Shown one piece after another: positions 7,680 through 16,700 of a stretch of 47,222 nt of DNA (position 1 is its first letter; each line of letters begins with the position of its first letter). A program made the position numbers and the translations under genes. Below the pieces are notes generated by a model. It did no database searches. It saw nothing but the letters and a program-made list of their open reading frames with translations, and had not been told where the DNA came from. The stretch covers positions 1 through 47,222 of the forward strand of contig JACZYA010000008.1 in NCBI GenBank assembly GCA_022571295.1, written 5' to 3'. Source of the stretch: Acidobacteriota bacterium (lineage in GTDB: Bacteria; Acidobacteriota; Terriglobia; Acidiferrales; 2-02-FULL-67-57).

Positions 7680-9362
7680 TCAGGCTTTGCGTAGCACGCG
7701 GCCGGGGCGGGCGCCGGTGTGCCGGCCCTGCTCCACCACCAAGGCGCCGTTCACCAGAACGTGGCGGATGCCGACCGGGTAGCGGTGCGGGTCTTCAAAG
7801 GTAGCCTTGTCTGTGACCGTGGCAGCGTTGAACACCACCAGGTCGGCCTTCTGTCCGCGCGCGATACGGCCCCGGTCAGCCAGACCCACCTGGTCGGCTG
7901 GCATGCTGGTCATCTTCTTGACGGCGGTGGGCAGGTCGAAGAGACCCCGCTCGCGGACGTAGTGGCCCAGGACGCGCGGACAGGTGCCGTAGGAGCGCGG
8001 ATGCGGACGCGCCTGCGCCGCCCGGCCCACCGGCGCCATACTGGTGCCGTCCGAGCCGATCATCACCAGCGGATGCGCCAGCACCATTTCCACATTGGCG
8101 GCGCTCATCCCGTGGCCTATGAAAGAGACACTTCCCTCTTCTTCAAGCAAGCGCAGGAGGGCGTCCAGCGGCTCGACCTTCCATCCCTCGCCGATCTCCA
8201 CCAGGTTCTTCCCCACCAGCGCAAGGTTCTTCTCGGTGTGGAGGCGCGCGATTACCACCAAGTCGTAGTCGCCCGGGTCGCTCGCCAGCCGCACCGCCAC
8301 CTCTTCGCGGATGCGGGCGCGCTGCTGGGCGTCCTGCAGGCGGCGGACGATGGCCTGCGTGCCCCCTTCGCGCGCCCACGGCTCCAGAAAAATGGAAAGG
8401 CCGGTGGAGTAGGCGGTGTAGGGGTAGGCGTCGGCCAGCACATCAATGCCGGAGCGGCGCGCCGACTCGATCAGGTTGATGGCTGCGCGTTGCTTGCCCC
8501 AGTTGGGGCGGCCCGCTGCTTTGAGGTGGGAGACCTCGACCCGCACGCCGGCGCGGCGGCCAATCTCGATGGCTTCGTTGACCGCTTCCAGCAAGGCGAC
8601 CTCTTCGTTGCGGATGTGGGAGGCGTAGAGCCCGCCGCGGCGCGCCACAATCCGCGCCATAGCCACAACCTCTTCGGTGGGGGTGTAGCGTCCGGGCGTG
8701 TACTCGAGGCCGGTGGAGAGGCCGAAGGCGCCCTGGTCCATCCCTTCCTCGACTGCGCGCAGCACACCTTTGAGCTCGTCGGGAGTCAACGGACGGTCCA
8801 CGATGCCGATGGCGTTGGCGCGCAGCGTTCCCTGGCCCAGCAGTAGGGCGTGGTTCAGCGAGAGGCCGGTCTGCTGGCAACGCTGGAAGTAGGAGGCGAC
8901 GTCGGTCCAGTCGGCCTCGATGCCTTCCCGCTCTCGGCTGTTTCGGCGGCGCTCGTCAGCACCAACACCCACCAAAGGCGCGGCCGAGTGGCCGCAGTTG
9001 CCTGTGATCTCGGTGGTGATGCCCTGGCGCACGCGGCTGTCGCCGGTGGGGTAGGCCAGGATGGCGCCGTCGGAGTGGGAGTGAATGTCGATGAAACCCG
9101 GGCAGACGTGCAGGCCCGTGACGTCAATCACGCGCTTACCCTGCTCGGGCGCAATCGAACCCAGGGCGGCGATGGTGTCGCCAACGATGCCCAAGTCAGC
9201 CGCCCAAACCGGGCCGCCGGTGCCGTCCAAGATGGTGCCACCCTTGAGAACCAGGTCGAAGGCGGACGCTGCGGAGATGCGCAAGGTGCCGCAAAGCGCC
9301 ACGCCCAGAGCGGCGGCGCCCCCTTCTTTCAGAAAGTGGCGGCGAGTGATAGGTTCCCACAT
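7680..9362 (-). CDS. D-aminoacylase / N-acyl-D-amino-acid deacylase family amidohydrolase, Tat-exported
   Basis: About 560 residues. The N terminus has a twin-arginine type signal (RRHFLKEGGAAALGVALCG). The amidohydrolase fold begins DLVLKGGTILDGTGG, followed by the metal motif GFIDIHSHSDG, then RQGITTEITGNCGHSAAP and SHLKAAGRPNWGK, all typical of N-acyl-D-amino-acid deacylases and related dihydroorotase-like enzymes. It ends with the family tail ...DRGRIARGQKADLVVFNAATV. The start at 9362 is chosen over the track's 9431 because it has a Shine-Dalgarno (AGGGGG) and begins the Tat signal. It would hydrolyse N-acyl D-amino acids outside the cytoplasm, possibly recycling D-residues from cell wall or peptides. 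Exact substrate not predictable. Confidence 0.82.
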   Translation of the reverse strand: MWEPITRRHFLKEGGAAALGVALCGTLRISAASAFDLVLKGGTILDGTGGPVWAADLGIVGDTIAALGSIAPEQGKRVIDVTGLHVCPGFIDIHSHSDGAILAYPTGDSRVRQGITTEITGNCGHSAAPLVGVGADERRRNSREREGIEADWTDVASYFQRCQQTGLSLNHALLLGQGTLRANAIGIVDRPLTPDELKGVLRAVEEGMDQGAFGLSTGLEYTPGRYTPTEEVVAMARIVARRGGLYASHIRNEEVALLEAVNEAIEIGRRAGVRVEVSHLKAAGRPNWGKQRAAINLIESARRSGIDVLADAYPYTAYSTGLSIFLEPWAREGGTQAIVRRLQDAQQRARIREEVAVRLASDPGDYDLVVIARLHTEKNLALVGKNLVEIGEGWKVEPLDALLRLLEEEGSVSFIGHGMSAANVEMVLAHPLVMIGSDGTSMAPVGRAAQARPHPRSYGTCPRVLGHYVRERGLFDLPTAVKKMTSMPADQVGLADRGRIARGQKADLVVFNAATVTDKATFEDPHRYPVGIRHVLVNGALVVEQGRHTGARPGRVLRKA

Positions 9363-9450
9363 CGGCGATCCCCCTAAAATGAACCGGCTCTGGCCAAGCA
9401 CTATTCCGGTGCATGGTAGCACCTCTGCCAATGGTTTTGGAACGGAGTGG

Positions 9451-9458
9451 GATATAAT
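9451..9458 (+). promoter_or_regulatory. Candidate -10 element (GATATAAT) close to the gatB start
   Basis: A perfect TATAAT (9453-9458) preceded by GA lies only 12 bp before the ATG of gatB. No strong -35 is seen at the usual distance. If used, the transcript would start about 5-6 bases before the ATG, giving a nearly leaderless mRNA. This fits the lack of a Shine-Dalgarno there. Confidence 0.4.
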
Positions 9459-9470
9459 CGGTGGGTTGCC

Positions 9471-10976
9471 ATGGAGCTAACGCGAGAGGAAATTGCGGCG
9501 GTGGCCGAGCGCAAGCGCGCGGCCTACGAGGCCGTCATCGGCCTGGAAGTCCACGTGCAACTAAAAACGGCTTCGAAGATTTTCTGCGGCTGCTCGACCC
9601 GCTTTGGCGACCCGCCCAACTCCAACGTCTGCCCGGTCTGCCTGGGCCTGCCGGGGTCGCTGCCGGTGCTGAACCGGCAGGTGGCGGAGCTGGCGACGCG
9701 GACGGCGCTGGCAATCAACTGTCAGGTGCGGGAGCAATCCATCTTCGCGCGCAAAAACTATTTTTATCCTGACCTGCCCAAGGGCTACCAGATTTCGCAG
9801 TACGACCGGCCGCTGGCCGAGCACGGCAGGCTGGAAATCCACGTTCCTACCGGCGGCGCCGGGAAGAAGACTCGCAAGAAACGCATCGACATTACGCGGC
9901 TGCACCTGGAGGAGGACGCGGGCAAGTCGCTGCACGAAGGTCTGCCGGAATCGGAGGCCAAGACCTACCTCGACTTCAACCGCTGCGGGGTGCCGCTGAT
10001 GGAGATTGTCAGCGAGCCCGACTTGCGGACGCCGGAGGAGGCCTACGCCTACCTGACCACGCTCAAGCAGGTGCTGGAGTACATCGAAGTGAGCGACTGC
10101 GACATGGAGAAAGGCTCACTGCGCTGCGACGCCAACGTCAGCGTGCGGCCGGTTGGGACGGAGAAGTTCGGCGTCAAAACCGAAGTCAAGAACCTGAACT
10201 CCTTCCGCTACCTTGCCAAGGCGCTGGAGTATGAGATCGACCGGCAAGTGGCGCTGCTGGAGAGCGGCGGCCGCATCGAGCAGGAAACGCGCCTGTGGAA
10301 CACGCAGGCCGGACGCACCGAGCCCATGCGCTCAAAGGAACACGCGCACGACTACCGCTACTTCCCCGAGCCCGACCTGCTGCCGCTGGTGATGGACGCG
10401 GCCTGGGTGGAAGACATTCGCCGCGCAATGCCGGAGCTGCCGGCGGCCAAAGAAGCCCGGTTCGTGGAACACTACGGGTTGAGCGACTACGACGCCGAGG
10501 TGCTGACCGCCAACCGAGCCCTGGCCGATTACTTCGAGGCCACGGCCGCGAAAGCTCCGAATGCGAAAACCGCTGCCAACTGGATCCAAACCGAATTGCT
10601 GGGCGCGCTGAAAGAGGCCGGCCAGGAAATCAGCCGGTCGCCGGTTCCGCCGCAGGCGCTGGCCGAGCTGCTCCAACTGGTCGAGGACGGCACGCTCTCC
10701 GGCAAGATGGGCAAGACGGTGTTCGAGAAAATGTTTGCGAGCGGAAAGTCAGCCCGCGCCATTGTGGCGGCCGAGAAGATGGAGCAAATCACCGACGCGG
10801 GCGAGATCGAAAAACTGTGCGGCGAGGTGTTGGCGAAGAACGCCGACAAGGTCGAGCAGTACAAAAAAGGCAAGCAGGCGCTGTTCGGGTTTTTCGTCGG
10901 CCAGGTGATGAAGGCCACCCGCGGCCAAGCTAACCCCCGGCGGGTGAACGATACCCTGAAGAAATTACTGGGATAA
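9471..10976 (+). CDS. gatB: Asp-tRNA(Asn)/Glu-tRNA(Gln) amidotransferase subunit B
   Basis: About 501 residues, the normal GatB length. Seen: [23 protein letters not shown], the zinc-site cysteines (CGC ... CPVCLG) and GSLPVLN. The catalytic cradle includes [17 protein letters not shown] and CDANVSVRP. The C-terminal YqeY-like helical tail ends [14 protein letters not shown] and contacts the tRNA. GatB activates the side-chain carboxyl of misacylated tRNA for amidation with ammonia from GatA. The ATG at 9471 is preferred to the track's 9447 because the shorter form begins like other family members and lies after the -10 element. gatA and gatC are not adjacent. A tRNA-Asn gene follows 61 bp later. 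Confidence 0.96.
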   Translation: MELTREEIAAVAERKRAAYEAVIGLEVHVQLKTASKIFCGCSTRFGDPPNSNVCPVCLGLPGSLPVLNRQVAELATRTALAINCQVREQSIFARKNYFYPDLPKGYQISQYDRPLAEHGRLEIHVPTGGAGKKTRKKRIDITRLHLEEDAGKSLHEGLPESEAKTYLDFNRCGVPLMEIVSEPDLRTPEEAYAYLTTLKQVLEYIEVSDCDMEKGSLRCDANVSVRPVGTEKFGVKTEVKNLNSFRYLAKALEYEIDRQVALLESGGRIEQETRLWNTQAGRTEPMRSKEHAHDYRYFPEPDLLPLVMDAAWVEDIRRAMPELPAAKEARFVEHYGLSDYDAEVLTANRALADYFEATAAKAPNAKTAANWIQTELLGALKEAGQEISRSPVPPQALAELLQLVEDGTLSGKMGKTVFEKMFASGKSARAIVAAEKMEQITDAGEIEKLCGEVLAKNADKVEQYKKGKQALFGFFVGQVMKATRGQANPRRVNDTLKKLLG

Positions 10977-11037
10977 TACGATAGAATAGCTTGTGAGTTG
11001 AACTACGCAACTTGCGCTGAGTTGAAGCTGGTCCCGC

Positions 11038-11113
11038 TGGGGCGGGGTGCGTCTGGTAGCACGTCGGACTGTTAATCCGAAAGGTCCAGGTTCGAATCCT
11101 GGCGCCCCAGCCA
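11038..11113 (+). tRNA. tRNA-Asn (anticodon GTT), CCA encoded
   Basis: The cloverleaf folds by eye: acceptor TGGGGCG with CGCCCCA, D stem GTGC/GCAC, anticodon stem TCGGA-CTGTTAA-TCCGA with anticodon GTT, T stem CCAGG-TTCGAAT-CCTGG, discriminator G and encoded CCA. It follows gatB, whose product can amidate Asp-tRNA(Asn) in organisms lacking AsnRS. Whether that is meaningful here is unknown. Confidence 0.95.
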
Positions 11114-11205
11114 ACTTTTCAACAAGTTAACCCGCCTGGCGAGACCCGGAGGGGGCCACTGTGTCTAAACTGTGTCAGCTCTCCGCCCTACTCCAGGAAG
11201 TTCAG

Positions 11206-11254
11206 GCCTGCCTACCGCAAGTAGACCTGCCTGCCCTGCCTGCGGTAGGCAGGC
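11206..11254. repeat. GCCTGCC-type palindromic repeat
   Basis: A 14-bp perfect inverted repeat, GCCTGCCTACCGCA (11206-11219) with TGCGGTAGGCAGGC (11241-11254), in the space between tRNA-Asn and the next gene. Members of the same family occur at about 17527, 20325, 24056, 37910 and 44510. The rest of 11114-11386 shows no gene. Confidence 0.6.
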
Positions 11255-11386
11255 GCAGGCGGGCGGCGCAGGAGGGATTTGCAGCAAGGGTCTGAGCGGA
11301 GGGCATCGGTCCATTTTGAGGGAACGAAACCAGTGAGCGCGCTCCGCATACCGAAGGTTGTAGGAGGGAAGCTTTAAATCACTCGG

Positions 11387-11752
11387 CTAGTCGTCCGTGA
11401 GCGGCCAGGGCAATGCGCCTTCGACGTAGCGCAGCACGGTGTGGTTGATCACGGAACTAAACCACCGCTGTCGAAACTCTTTCCCTTCGTCAGACAACAA
11501 CCATTGGCGGAAGCGGTCGGCATGTTCCTGGTCAGGCCAGAAGGCTTCGTTCAGGTACTTGGGGCGTCGCTCACCCCTCCCCTTTTCGTAGTCACCGCGG
11601 ATACCGTCCAGGAAGACCCAGGTCTTGCGCTCCACGCAGCCAAACTTTTTGGTGAGTTCGTCCAGGCGACTGTCAAGCCACTCGACGAAGGAGTGTTCAA
11701 CGACGCCGGGCTTGATGTCGTAGGAATGTATTATTCGCAGCATGACTCCCAT
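11387..11752 (-). CDS. Hypothetical protein, small ferredoxin-like-fold candidate
   Basis: A 121-residue protein that I cannot assign to a named family. It begins with a strand-like segment (MLRIIHSYDI), continues with long amphipathic helices rich in charged residues and Trp (FVEWLDSRLDELTKKFG, EHADRFRQWLLSDEGKEFRQRWF) and ends VLRYVEGALPWPLTDD. The alternating strand-helix pattern resembles dimeric alpha-beta-barrel proteins of the ABM type, but no catalytic motif is visible. Codon use looks ordinary and the frame is open throughout. It lies 60 bp after the frd operon on the same strand and may be co-transcribed with it. Two Met codons are possible (11752 or 11743). Confidence 0.6.
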   Translation of the reverse strand: MGVMLRIIHSYDIKPGVVEHSFVEWLDSRLDELTKKFGCVERKTWVFLDGIRGDYEKGRGERRPKYLNEAFWPDQEHADRFRQWLLSDEGKEFRQRWFSSVINHTVLRYVEGALPWPLTDD

Positions 11753-11812
11753 CCTGGCAAGATCAGATTCGCACCATCCTAGCGTGGGCCATACAAATTT
11801 TCAATACGCCCG

Positions 11813-12163
11813 CTACGGCAGGTTCCACAACGTATAGACCACCATTGCGGTTCCCAAAAGGGCGCCGCCATAGCAAACGACTACAATCAACGGGGCCAGG
11901 TGTTTCAAACTCAAGCCGTCGTAGAGCGTGTAGCGGAAACGATGAGCCCAGTGAAACAGCGGCAGAGAAATCAGCACGAAGAGATAAAGCCGCGCCAGAG
12001 GATGCCTCACCAAATCCTGAAGGGATTCGTGGCTGGGCGCGTCCAGCCAGCCCAAAGGAAAGGCCAGCCCGGTCAAGAAAAGATGGATGGGGAACAAAAG
12101 AGCGGCAACCGTTCCCCCAGCGCTGAACAGGGTCCATAGGAAAGGTGACTTTCCGCCGGTCAT
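11813..12163 (-). CDS. frdD: Fumarate reductase subunit D (membrane anchor)
   Basis: A 116-residue protein with three hydrophobic helices, the normal FrdD size. Seen are SPFLWTLFSAGGTVAALLFPIHLF, the conserved charged stretch HRFRYTLYDGL between helices, and a final helix LAPLIVVVCYGGALLGTAMVVYTL. With FrdC it anchors FrdAB to the inner membrane and forms the quinol sites. It starts directly after the frdC stop with no gap and is the last gene of frdABCD. Position in the operon makes the assignment safe despite low family conservation. Confidence 0.9.
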   Translation of the reverse strand: MTGGKSPFLWTLFSAGGTVAALLFPIHLFLTGLAFPLGWLDAPSHESLQDLVRHPLARLYLFVLISLPLFHWAHRFRYTLYDGLSLKHLAPLIVVVCYGGALLGTAMVVYTLWNLP

Positions 12164-12580
12164 TTACCCTCGCAACAGGAGCCAGGCCACGGCCGCGGAA
12201 GCGACCAGCCAGACAAGGTAGTTCATGCCTGCAATGACGAAATCCGGCACCCGCTTTCCGCGCAGGCGCACGACTATCGCCGTGGGCGCCAGATTGAACC
12301 AAGTAATGGAATGGAAAAGAACAAAAAGAAAGGTAACGCCATGCAAGGCGAGGAAGAGAGGAGACTTCAGCCGGGCCATGAAGTGGGCGTAGGCCTCTGG
12401 GCCTTCCCCCAAGGCGTGGAGCTGCCACAGAGAAACCACGGCGAAAAAAGCGACGAAAACGCTGGTGAGCTCCCGCAGGACAAACTGGGCATAGGACCGC
12501 TTCTGCAACCACCACCAGACCGACACCCGGCGCCGGTACCATTTGGGATGGTGGAGGGTGTAGTGCACATCGCTGCTCAT
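12164..12580 (-). CDS. frdC: Fumarate reductase subunit C (membrane anchor)
   Basis: A 138-residue protein with three hydrophobic helices. The N terminus ([43 protein letters not shown]) is highly typical of FrdC, including the conserved RELTS with its quinol-site glutamate. The middle has [22 protein letters not shown]. This is the heme-free E. coli-type QFR anchor, paired with FrdD. Its ATG overlaps the frdB stop by four bases (ATGA), indicating translational coupling. Confidence 0.93.
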   Translation of the reverse strand: MSSDVHYTLHHPKWYRRRVSVWWWLQKRSYAQFVLRELTSVFVAFFAVVSLWQLHALGEGPEAYAHFMARLKSPLFLALHGVTFLFVLFHSITWFNLAPTAIVVRLRGKRVPDFVIAGMNYLVWLVASAAVAWLLLRG

Positions 12581-13320
12581 TTTGCCCCCCAGGGCAGCAG
12601 CAAGGACTTGAACCAGTGGGCCGCGCCGGCGAGTTTGTATTGCTGGATGGCGCCGGCCGGGTCAACATTCTCGGGGCAGACTTTTGTACACTCGCCCACG
12701 AAAGTACAGTCCCAGATGCCACCTTTCTGGGAAAGAATGTCCAGGCGTTCCTGCGCCCCCATGTCGCGGGAGTCCAGGTTGTAGCGCTGGGCCAGCGCGA
12801 TGGCCGCCGGGCCGACGAAGCCGGGTTCCAATCCGTAGATGGGACACGCGGCATAGCAGAGCATGCAGTTGATGCACATGCTGAACTGCTTGTAGGTATC
12901 CAGTTGGTCGGGCGTTTGCCGGTACTCGCCCTCTGACAAGGGCTTCTCTTCTTTTAGAATGATCCAGGGTTTCACCTTCTGGAGTTTTTCTAGGAAGTCG
13001 CTGATGTCCACCACCAGGTCGCGCACAATGGGGAAATACTGCAAGGGTTCCACGCGGATGGGGCCGGGCAGGTAATCGGACAGGAAAACCGCACAGGTGA
13101 GCTTGGGCTCGCCGTTGACCGTCATCCCGCAACTCCCGCAAACGCCCATCCGGCAGGACCAGCGGAACGACAGCGACCCGTCCAGTTGGTCCTTGATGTA
13201 GTTCAGCGCATCCAGCACCACCCAGTCCTTCCGGTACGGGACCTCATAGGTCTGCACGGTGGGCTCGGCTTCCTCTTCCGGGCGGTAGCGCGCAACTGAG
13301 AGTGTTATCGTTTCCGCCAT
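12577..13320 (-). CDS. frdB: Fumarate reductase iron-sulfur subunit
   Basis: A 247-residue protein carrying three Fe-S cluster motifs: [2Fe-2S] [22 protein letters not shown], [4Fe-4S] [12 protein letters not shown] and [3Fe-4S] [17 protein letters not shown]. It passes electrons between membrane quinol and the flavin of FrdA. The ORF track extends to 13533, but the ATG at 13320 gives the normal family N terminus ([17 protein letters not shown]) and lies 7 bp after the frdA stop. E. coli numbering would be similar in length. The absence of a Cys-rich extra ferredoxin domain separates it from SdhE-type complexes. Confidence 0.95.
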   Translation of the reverse strand: MAETITLSVARYRPEEEAEPTVQTYEVPYRKDWVVLDALNYIKDQLDGSLSFRWSCRMGVCGSCGMTVNGEPKLTCAVFLSDYLPGPIRVEPLQYFPIVRDLVVDISDFLEKLQKVKPWIILKEEKPLSEGEYRQTPDQLDTYKQFSMCINCMLCYAACPIYGLEPGFVGPAAIALAQRYNLDSRDMGAQERLDILSQKGGIWDCTFVGECTKVCPENVDPAGAIQQYKLAGAAHWFKSLLLPWGAK

Positions 13321-13327
13321 ATCCTTC

Positions 13328-15070
13328 CTACTTCCCATAGACGCGTTGGCCGGGGGGCCAGCGAGTGATTGTAACCGGCAGATGTTCAATTCGGGGTGGC
13401 CCCTCGGGGCTCCGGTAGGCAAGCGAGTGGGCCAGGAATTTGTCGTCGTCGCGTTGCGGATGGTCGGTGCGTTGGTGCGAGCCCCGGGATTCCTGGCGCG
13501 CGAAGGCGGAGGCAACGATGCCCTCGGCGACATCGAGCATAAAGGACAGTTCCAGGGCGGCGGTCAGTTCAGTGTTGAAGGTGTAGCTGCGGTCGTCGAG
13601 CTGCAGGTCGTGAAACCTGTCCTGGAGCCCGCGCAGGACTTGCGCCGCTCGTTTGAGCTCGGCACCGGTGCGGTAGATGCCCGCGCACGCCTCCATGTTT
13701 TTGTGCATCTCTTCACGCAGGGGAGCAATCCGTTCCTTGCCGTCGGTTTTGCGGAGAAAGCTTTCCTCCAATCGCCGCTGTTCGTCGCGCGCCTGGGCGG
13801 AAATGGCCGGGTTTGTTTCTTTCTGCTCAGCGGCAAAGGCGGCGGCGGCCTGGCCGGCCCGCGCGCCAAAGACCAGGCATTCGGTGAGCGAGTTCGAGCC
13901 CAAGCGATTGGCGCCGTTGATGCTCACGCAGGCAGCTTCGCCCGCCGCATAGAGCCCCGGCAAGGGCGTGGCGCCGTAGATGTCGGTGTGGATGCCCCCC
14001 ATCATGTAATGGACCACCGGGCGGACGGGAATCATTTCTTTGACCGGATCGAGGTTCACATACTTGCGGCACAGTGCCCGAACGAAGGGGAGCTTTTTGT
14101 CGATCAGTTTTTCTCCCAGGTGGCGGATGTCCAGGTGGACGTAGTGGCCGTAGGGCCCTTCCAGGGTGCGCCCTTTCGCCTGCTCTTTGACGAAGGCTTG
14201 GGAGAGGCGGTCGCGGGGGCCCAATTCCATGGAGCGCAACACCGGTTTGGGCTGGGGTTTACCCAGATCGTAATCCTGCAGGTAGCGGTATCCATCCTTG
14301 TTGAGCAGCCAACCGCCTTCAGAGCGCGTAGCTTCGGTGATCAGGATGCCGGTCAGGGGAAGCCCGGTGGGATGGTATTGGACAAATTCCATGTCCTTGA
14401 GCGGCGCACCGGCGCGGTAGGCCAGCGCCATCCCATCGCCGGTCTTGATGGCGCCATTGGTGGTGAACGGAAAAACTTTCCCGCAGCCGCCGGTGGCGAG
14501 AATGACAGCTTTGGCGGTGATGGCCAGGATCTTTCCGGTGGCCACTTCGATGGCCACCACCCCCTGGCAGCGCCCCTTCTCCACCAGCAGTTTGGTGACG
14601 AAGCATTCGTCGTAGCGCTGGATGGCTTCGTACTTCAGGGTGGTTTGGAAAAGCGAGTGGAGCATGTGGAAGCCGGTCTTGTCGGCGGCGAACCAGGTGC
14701 GCTCGACCTTCATGCCGCCGAAGGAGCGGACGGCGACGCGACCGTCGGGTTGCCGGCTCCAGGGGCAGCCCCAGTGCTCCAGTCGCAGCATCTCGACCGG
14801 GGCTTCGTTGACGAAGGCTTCCACCGCATCCTGATCGCACAGCCAGTCGCCACCCGAGATGGTGTCGTAGGCGTGTTCATCCAAGCTGTCGTTGGGTTTG
14901 ATGACCGCGGCCGCCCCGCCCTCAGCCGAGACGGTGTGGCTGCGCATGGGATAAACCTTGGAAATAACGGCCACCCTGAGGTTCAGGTTGGCCTCTGCGA
15001 TAGCAATGGCGGCCCGCAGGCCCGCCGCGCCACCGCCCACCACCAGCACGTCACAAGAAGAGACGTCCAT
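13328..15070 (-). CDS. frdA: Fumarate reductase flavoprotein subunit
   Basis: A 580-residue flavoprotein. It has the dinucleotide-binding start [17 protein letters not shown], the covalent-FAD histidine in SHTVSAEGG (His45), the substrate loop HPTGLPLTG, and catalytic-region motifs [12 protein letters not shown] and [18 protein letters not shown]. It reduces fumarate with electrons from menaquinol, or runs the reverse. It is the first gene of frdABCD on the minus strand. The order A-B-C-D and two small anchors favour a true quinol:fumarate reductase rather than aerobic succinate dehydrogenase. Direction in vivo cannot be told from sequence. Confidence 0.95.
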   Translation of the reverse strand: MDVSSCDVLVVGGGAAGLRAAIAIAEANLNLRVAVISKVYPMRSHTVSAEGGAAAVIKPNDSLDEHAYDTISGGDWLCDQDAVEAFVNEAPVEMLRLEHWGCPWSRQPDGRVAVRSFGGMKVERTWFAADKTGFHMLHSLFQTTLKYEAIQRYDECFVTKLLVEKGRCQGVVAIEVATGKILAITAKAVILATGGCGKVFPFTTNGAIKTGDGMALAYRAGAPLKDMEFVQYHPTGLPLTGILITEATRSEGGWLLNKDGYRYLQDYDLGKPQPKPVLRSMELGPRDRLSQAFVKEQAKGRTLEGPYGHYVHLDIRHLGEKLIDKKLPFVRALCRKYVNLDPVKEMIPVRPVVHYMMGGIHTDIYGATPLPGLYAAGEAACVSINGANRLGSNSLTECLVFGARAGQAAAAFAAEQKETNPAISAQARDEQRRLEESFLRKTDGKERIAPLREEMHKNMEACAGIYRTGAELKRAAQVLRGLQDRFHDLQLDDRSYTFNTELTAALELSFMLDVAEGIVASAFARQESRGSHQRTDHPQRDDDKFLAHSLAYRSPEGPPRIEHLPVTITRWPPGQRVYGK

Positions 15071-15377
15071 AGCCTCTCTTAGAAGTTCTTGCGATGTCGT
15101 CCGCAGCGATGCAACGACAAAGCGTACGGTTTCCTGAATCCAACCAATAGTTTCAATTTAGATTGAACGCCCGATGCGAAGCCTATCTGCAGGGGGCGGG
15201 CCCTGTCAATCACCGAGTTCACGCCACCCGCAGGCACGTCAACGCGGAGCGGGTGGTGCGAAGCTGGAGAGCCGCAATCTGGGTTTCAGCGAGTGTAGTA
15301 TCTTGCGGATTCAGAAACTGCAGTAGAATGAGCAAGCCAGCAGAAGTTAATGGGCGGACTTCCAAGGGGGCGGGCGG
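15071..15377. other. Gene-free divergent region with structured leader of the antiporter gene
   Basis: No gene is seen in this 307-bp space between divergent frdA and the antiporter. It contains two stable potential hairpins: CAGGG-ggcggg-CCCTG (about 15190-15205) and a perfect 8-bp stem CCACCCGC (15224-15231) with GCGGGTGG (15249-15256). They would lie in the antiporter 5' UTR if transcription starts upstream. Promoters of both genes should be here but none is convincing. Confidence 0.45.
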
Positions 15378-16637
15378 ATGACTCTCTTCGACATCGCGGC
15401 GATCTTGTTGTGCCTATCGGCAGTGTTTGGCTATGTCAATCACCACTATCTGCGTCTTCCCCCCACCATAGGTCTGATGGTCATCGCGATGGCCTCGTCT
15501 CTTGCCGTCGTGGTTATAGATCTGATTGTTCCGGCCATGCAAGTGGGTCCAAGAGTATCGGAAGCCTTGGCTCAGATCGACTTCCATAAGGCCCTCATGC
15601 ACGGGATGTTGAGCTTCCTGTTGTTCGCCGGAGCTTTGCACGTAGATTTCTCCGCCCTGGCCAGCCGCAAATGGGCCATCTCTCTGATGGCAACCGGCGG
15701 CGTGCTGATGTCCACGTTCATCGTTGGGGCTTCCATGTGGTATGTCCTGCAATTATTCGGCATCGCCATTCCGTTCATGTGGGCCTTGGTGTTCGGTGCG
15801 CTCATCAGCCCCACCGATCCGGTTGCCGTCCTGGGAATTCTCAAGACGATCAAAGTGCCCAAACGGTTGGAAGCGATCATTGCGGGCGAATCGCTTTTCA
15901 ATGACGGGGTCGGGGTGGTGATATTTACGATTGTGCTTGCCCTTGCCCTTCGCGGCGAACAGGCAACTCTTGAGCTAGCCGGGGTGGTGGGACTATTTGT
16001 AAGCGAAGCCCTGGGCGGGGTCGTGTTGGGCATGGTGGTCGGGTACCTCGCCTACCGTGCCCTGCGCACCATCGATGAATACATCCTCGAAGTTATCATT
16101 TCGCTGGCCTTGGTGATGGTTACCTACGCGATTGCCCTGCGCGCTCACCTCAGTGGCCCCATCGCGGTGGTCGTGGCCGGACTGTTCATCGGCAACCATG
16201 GCGTCCGGTTTGCGATGAGCGAGAAAACCCGCGAACGACTTTTCGACTTCTGGGAGCTGATTGACGAGATCCTGAACTCCGTCCTGTTCCTCCTGATTGG
16301 CTTGGAAGTCATGCTGCTGCGTTTCGACACTGGCTATCTGGCCGCGGCCTTGCTGGCGATCCCTATTGCATTGGCAGCTCGATTGATCAGTGTCTCGATA
16401 CCCATACTGTTGCTCTCCCGACGAGATAAATTCACCCAAGGAGCCGTGCCGGTGTTGGTTTGGGGCGGCCTCCGGGGCGGCATATCGGTCGCCTTGGCTT
16501 TTTCCCTGCCCGAGAATGAGATCAAGCCGCTGATTCTCGCCATCACCTACAGCGTGGTGGTATTTTCCATCGTCGTACAGGGCCTGACGGTCAAAGCGGT
16601 GGTTGCAAAGATGGTTCAGCCGGCAACCGACACGTAA
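15378..16637 (+). CDS. CPA1-type Na+/H+ (or K+/H+) antiporter, NhaP-like
   Basis: A 419-residue protein with about twelve hydrophobic helices. CPA1 marks are ALISPTDPVAVLGILK and GESLFNDGVGVVIF; the latter contains the ND pair that carries ions in NhaP-type antiporters. Later FWELIDEILNSVLFLLIGLE and RGGISVALAFSLP are also family-typical. It exchanges a monovalent cation for protons across the inner membrane, for pH or sodium homeostasis. There is no long cytoplasmic tail. The ATG at 15378 follows a GGGGGCGGGCGG stretch that can act as ribosome site. Ion preference cannot be predicted. Confidence 0.9.
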   Translation: MTLFDIAAILLCLSAVFGYVNHHYLRLPPTIGLMVIAMASSLAVVVIDLIVPAMQVGPRVSEALAQIDFHKALMHGMLSFLLFAGALHVDFSALASRKWAISLMATGGVLMSTFIVGASMWYVLQLFGIAIPFMWALVFGALISPTDPVAVLGILKTIKVPKRLEAIIAGESLFNDGVGVVIFTIVLALALRGEQATLELAGVVGLFVSEALGGVVLGMVVGYLAYRALRTIDEYILEVIISLALVMVTYAIALRAHLSGPIAVVVAGLFIGNHGVRFAMSEKTRERLFDFWELIDEILNSVLFLLIGLEVMLLRFDTGYLAAALLAIPIALAARLISVSIPILLLSRRDKFTQGAVPVLVWGGLRGGISVALAFSLPENEIKPLILAITYSVVVFSIVVQGLTVKAVVAKMVQPATDT

Positions 16638-16700
16638 CTGGAACCCAAAACCACGCCGGGCCAGGCCGGTTGCGATCGTGGGCGCACAAGCCAGATCAGG

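Noticed and set aside
11200-11260. Possible CRISPR array from tandem CCTGCC units
   Set aside because: Units are imperfect, overlapping palindromes with no regular spacer length and no cas genes in the window.
13346-15082. 578-aa plus-strand ORF opposite frdA
   Set aside because: Antisense shadow of frdA; no signal, domain or ribosome site, while frdA has all catalytic motifs.
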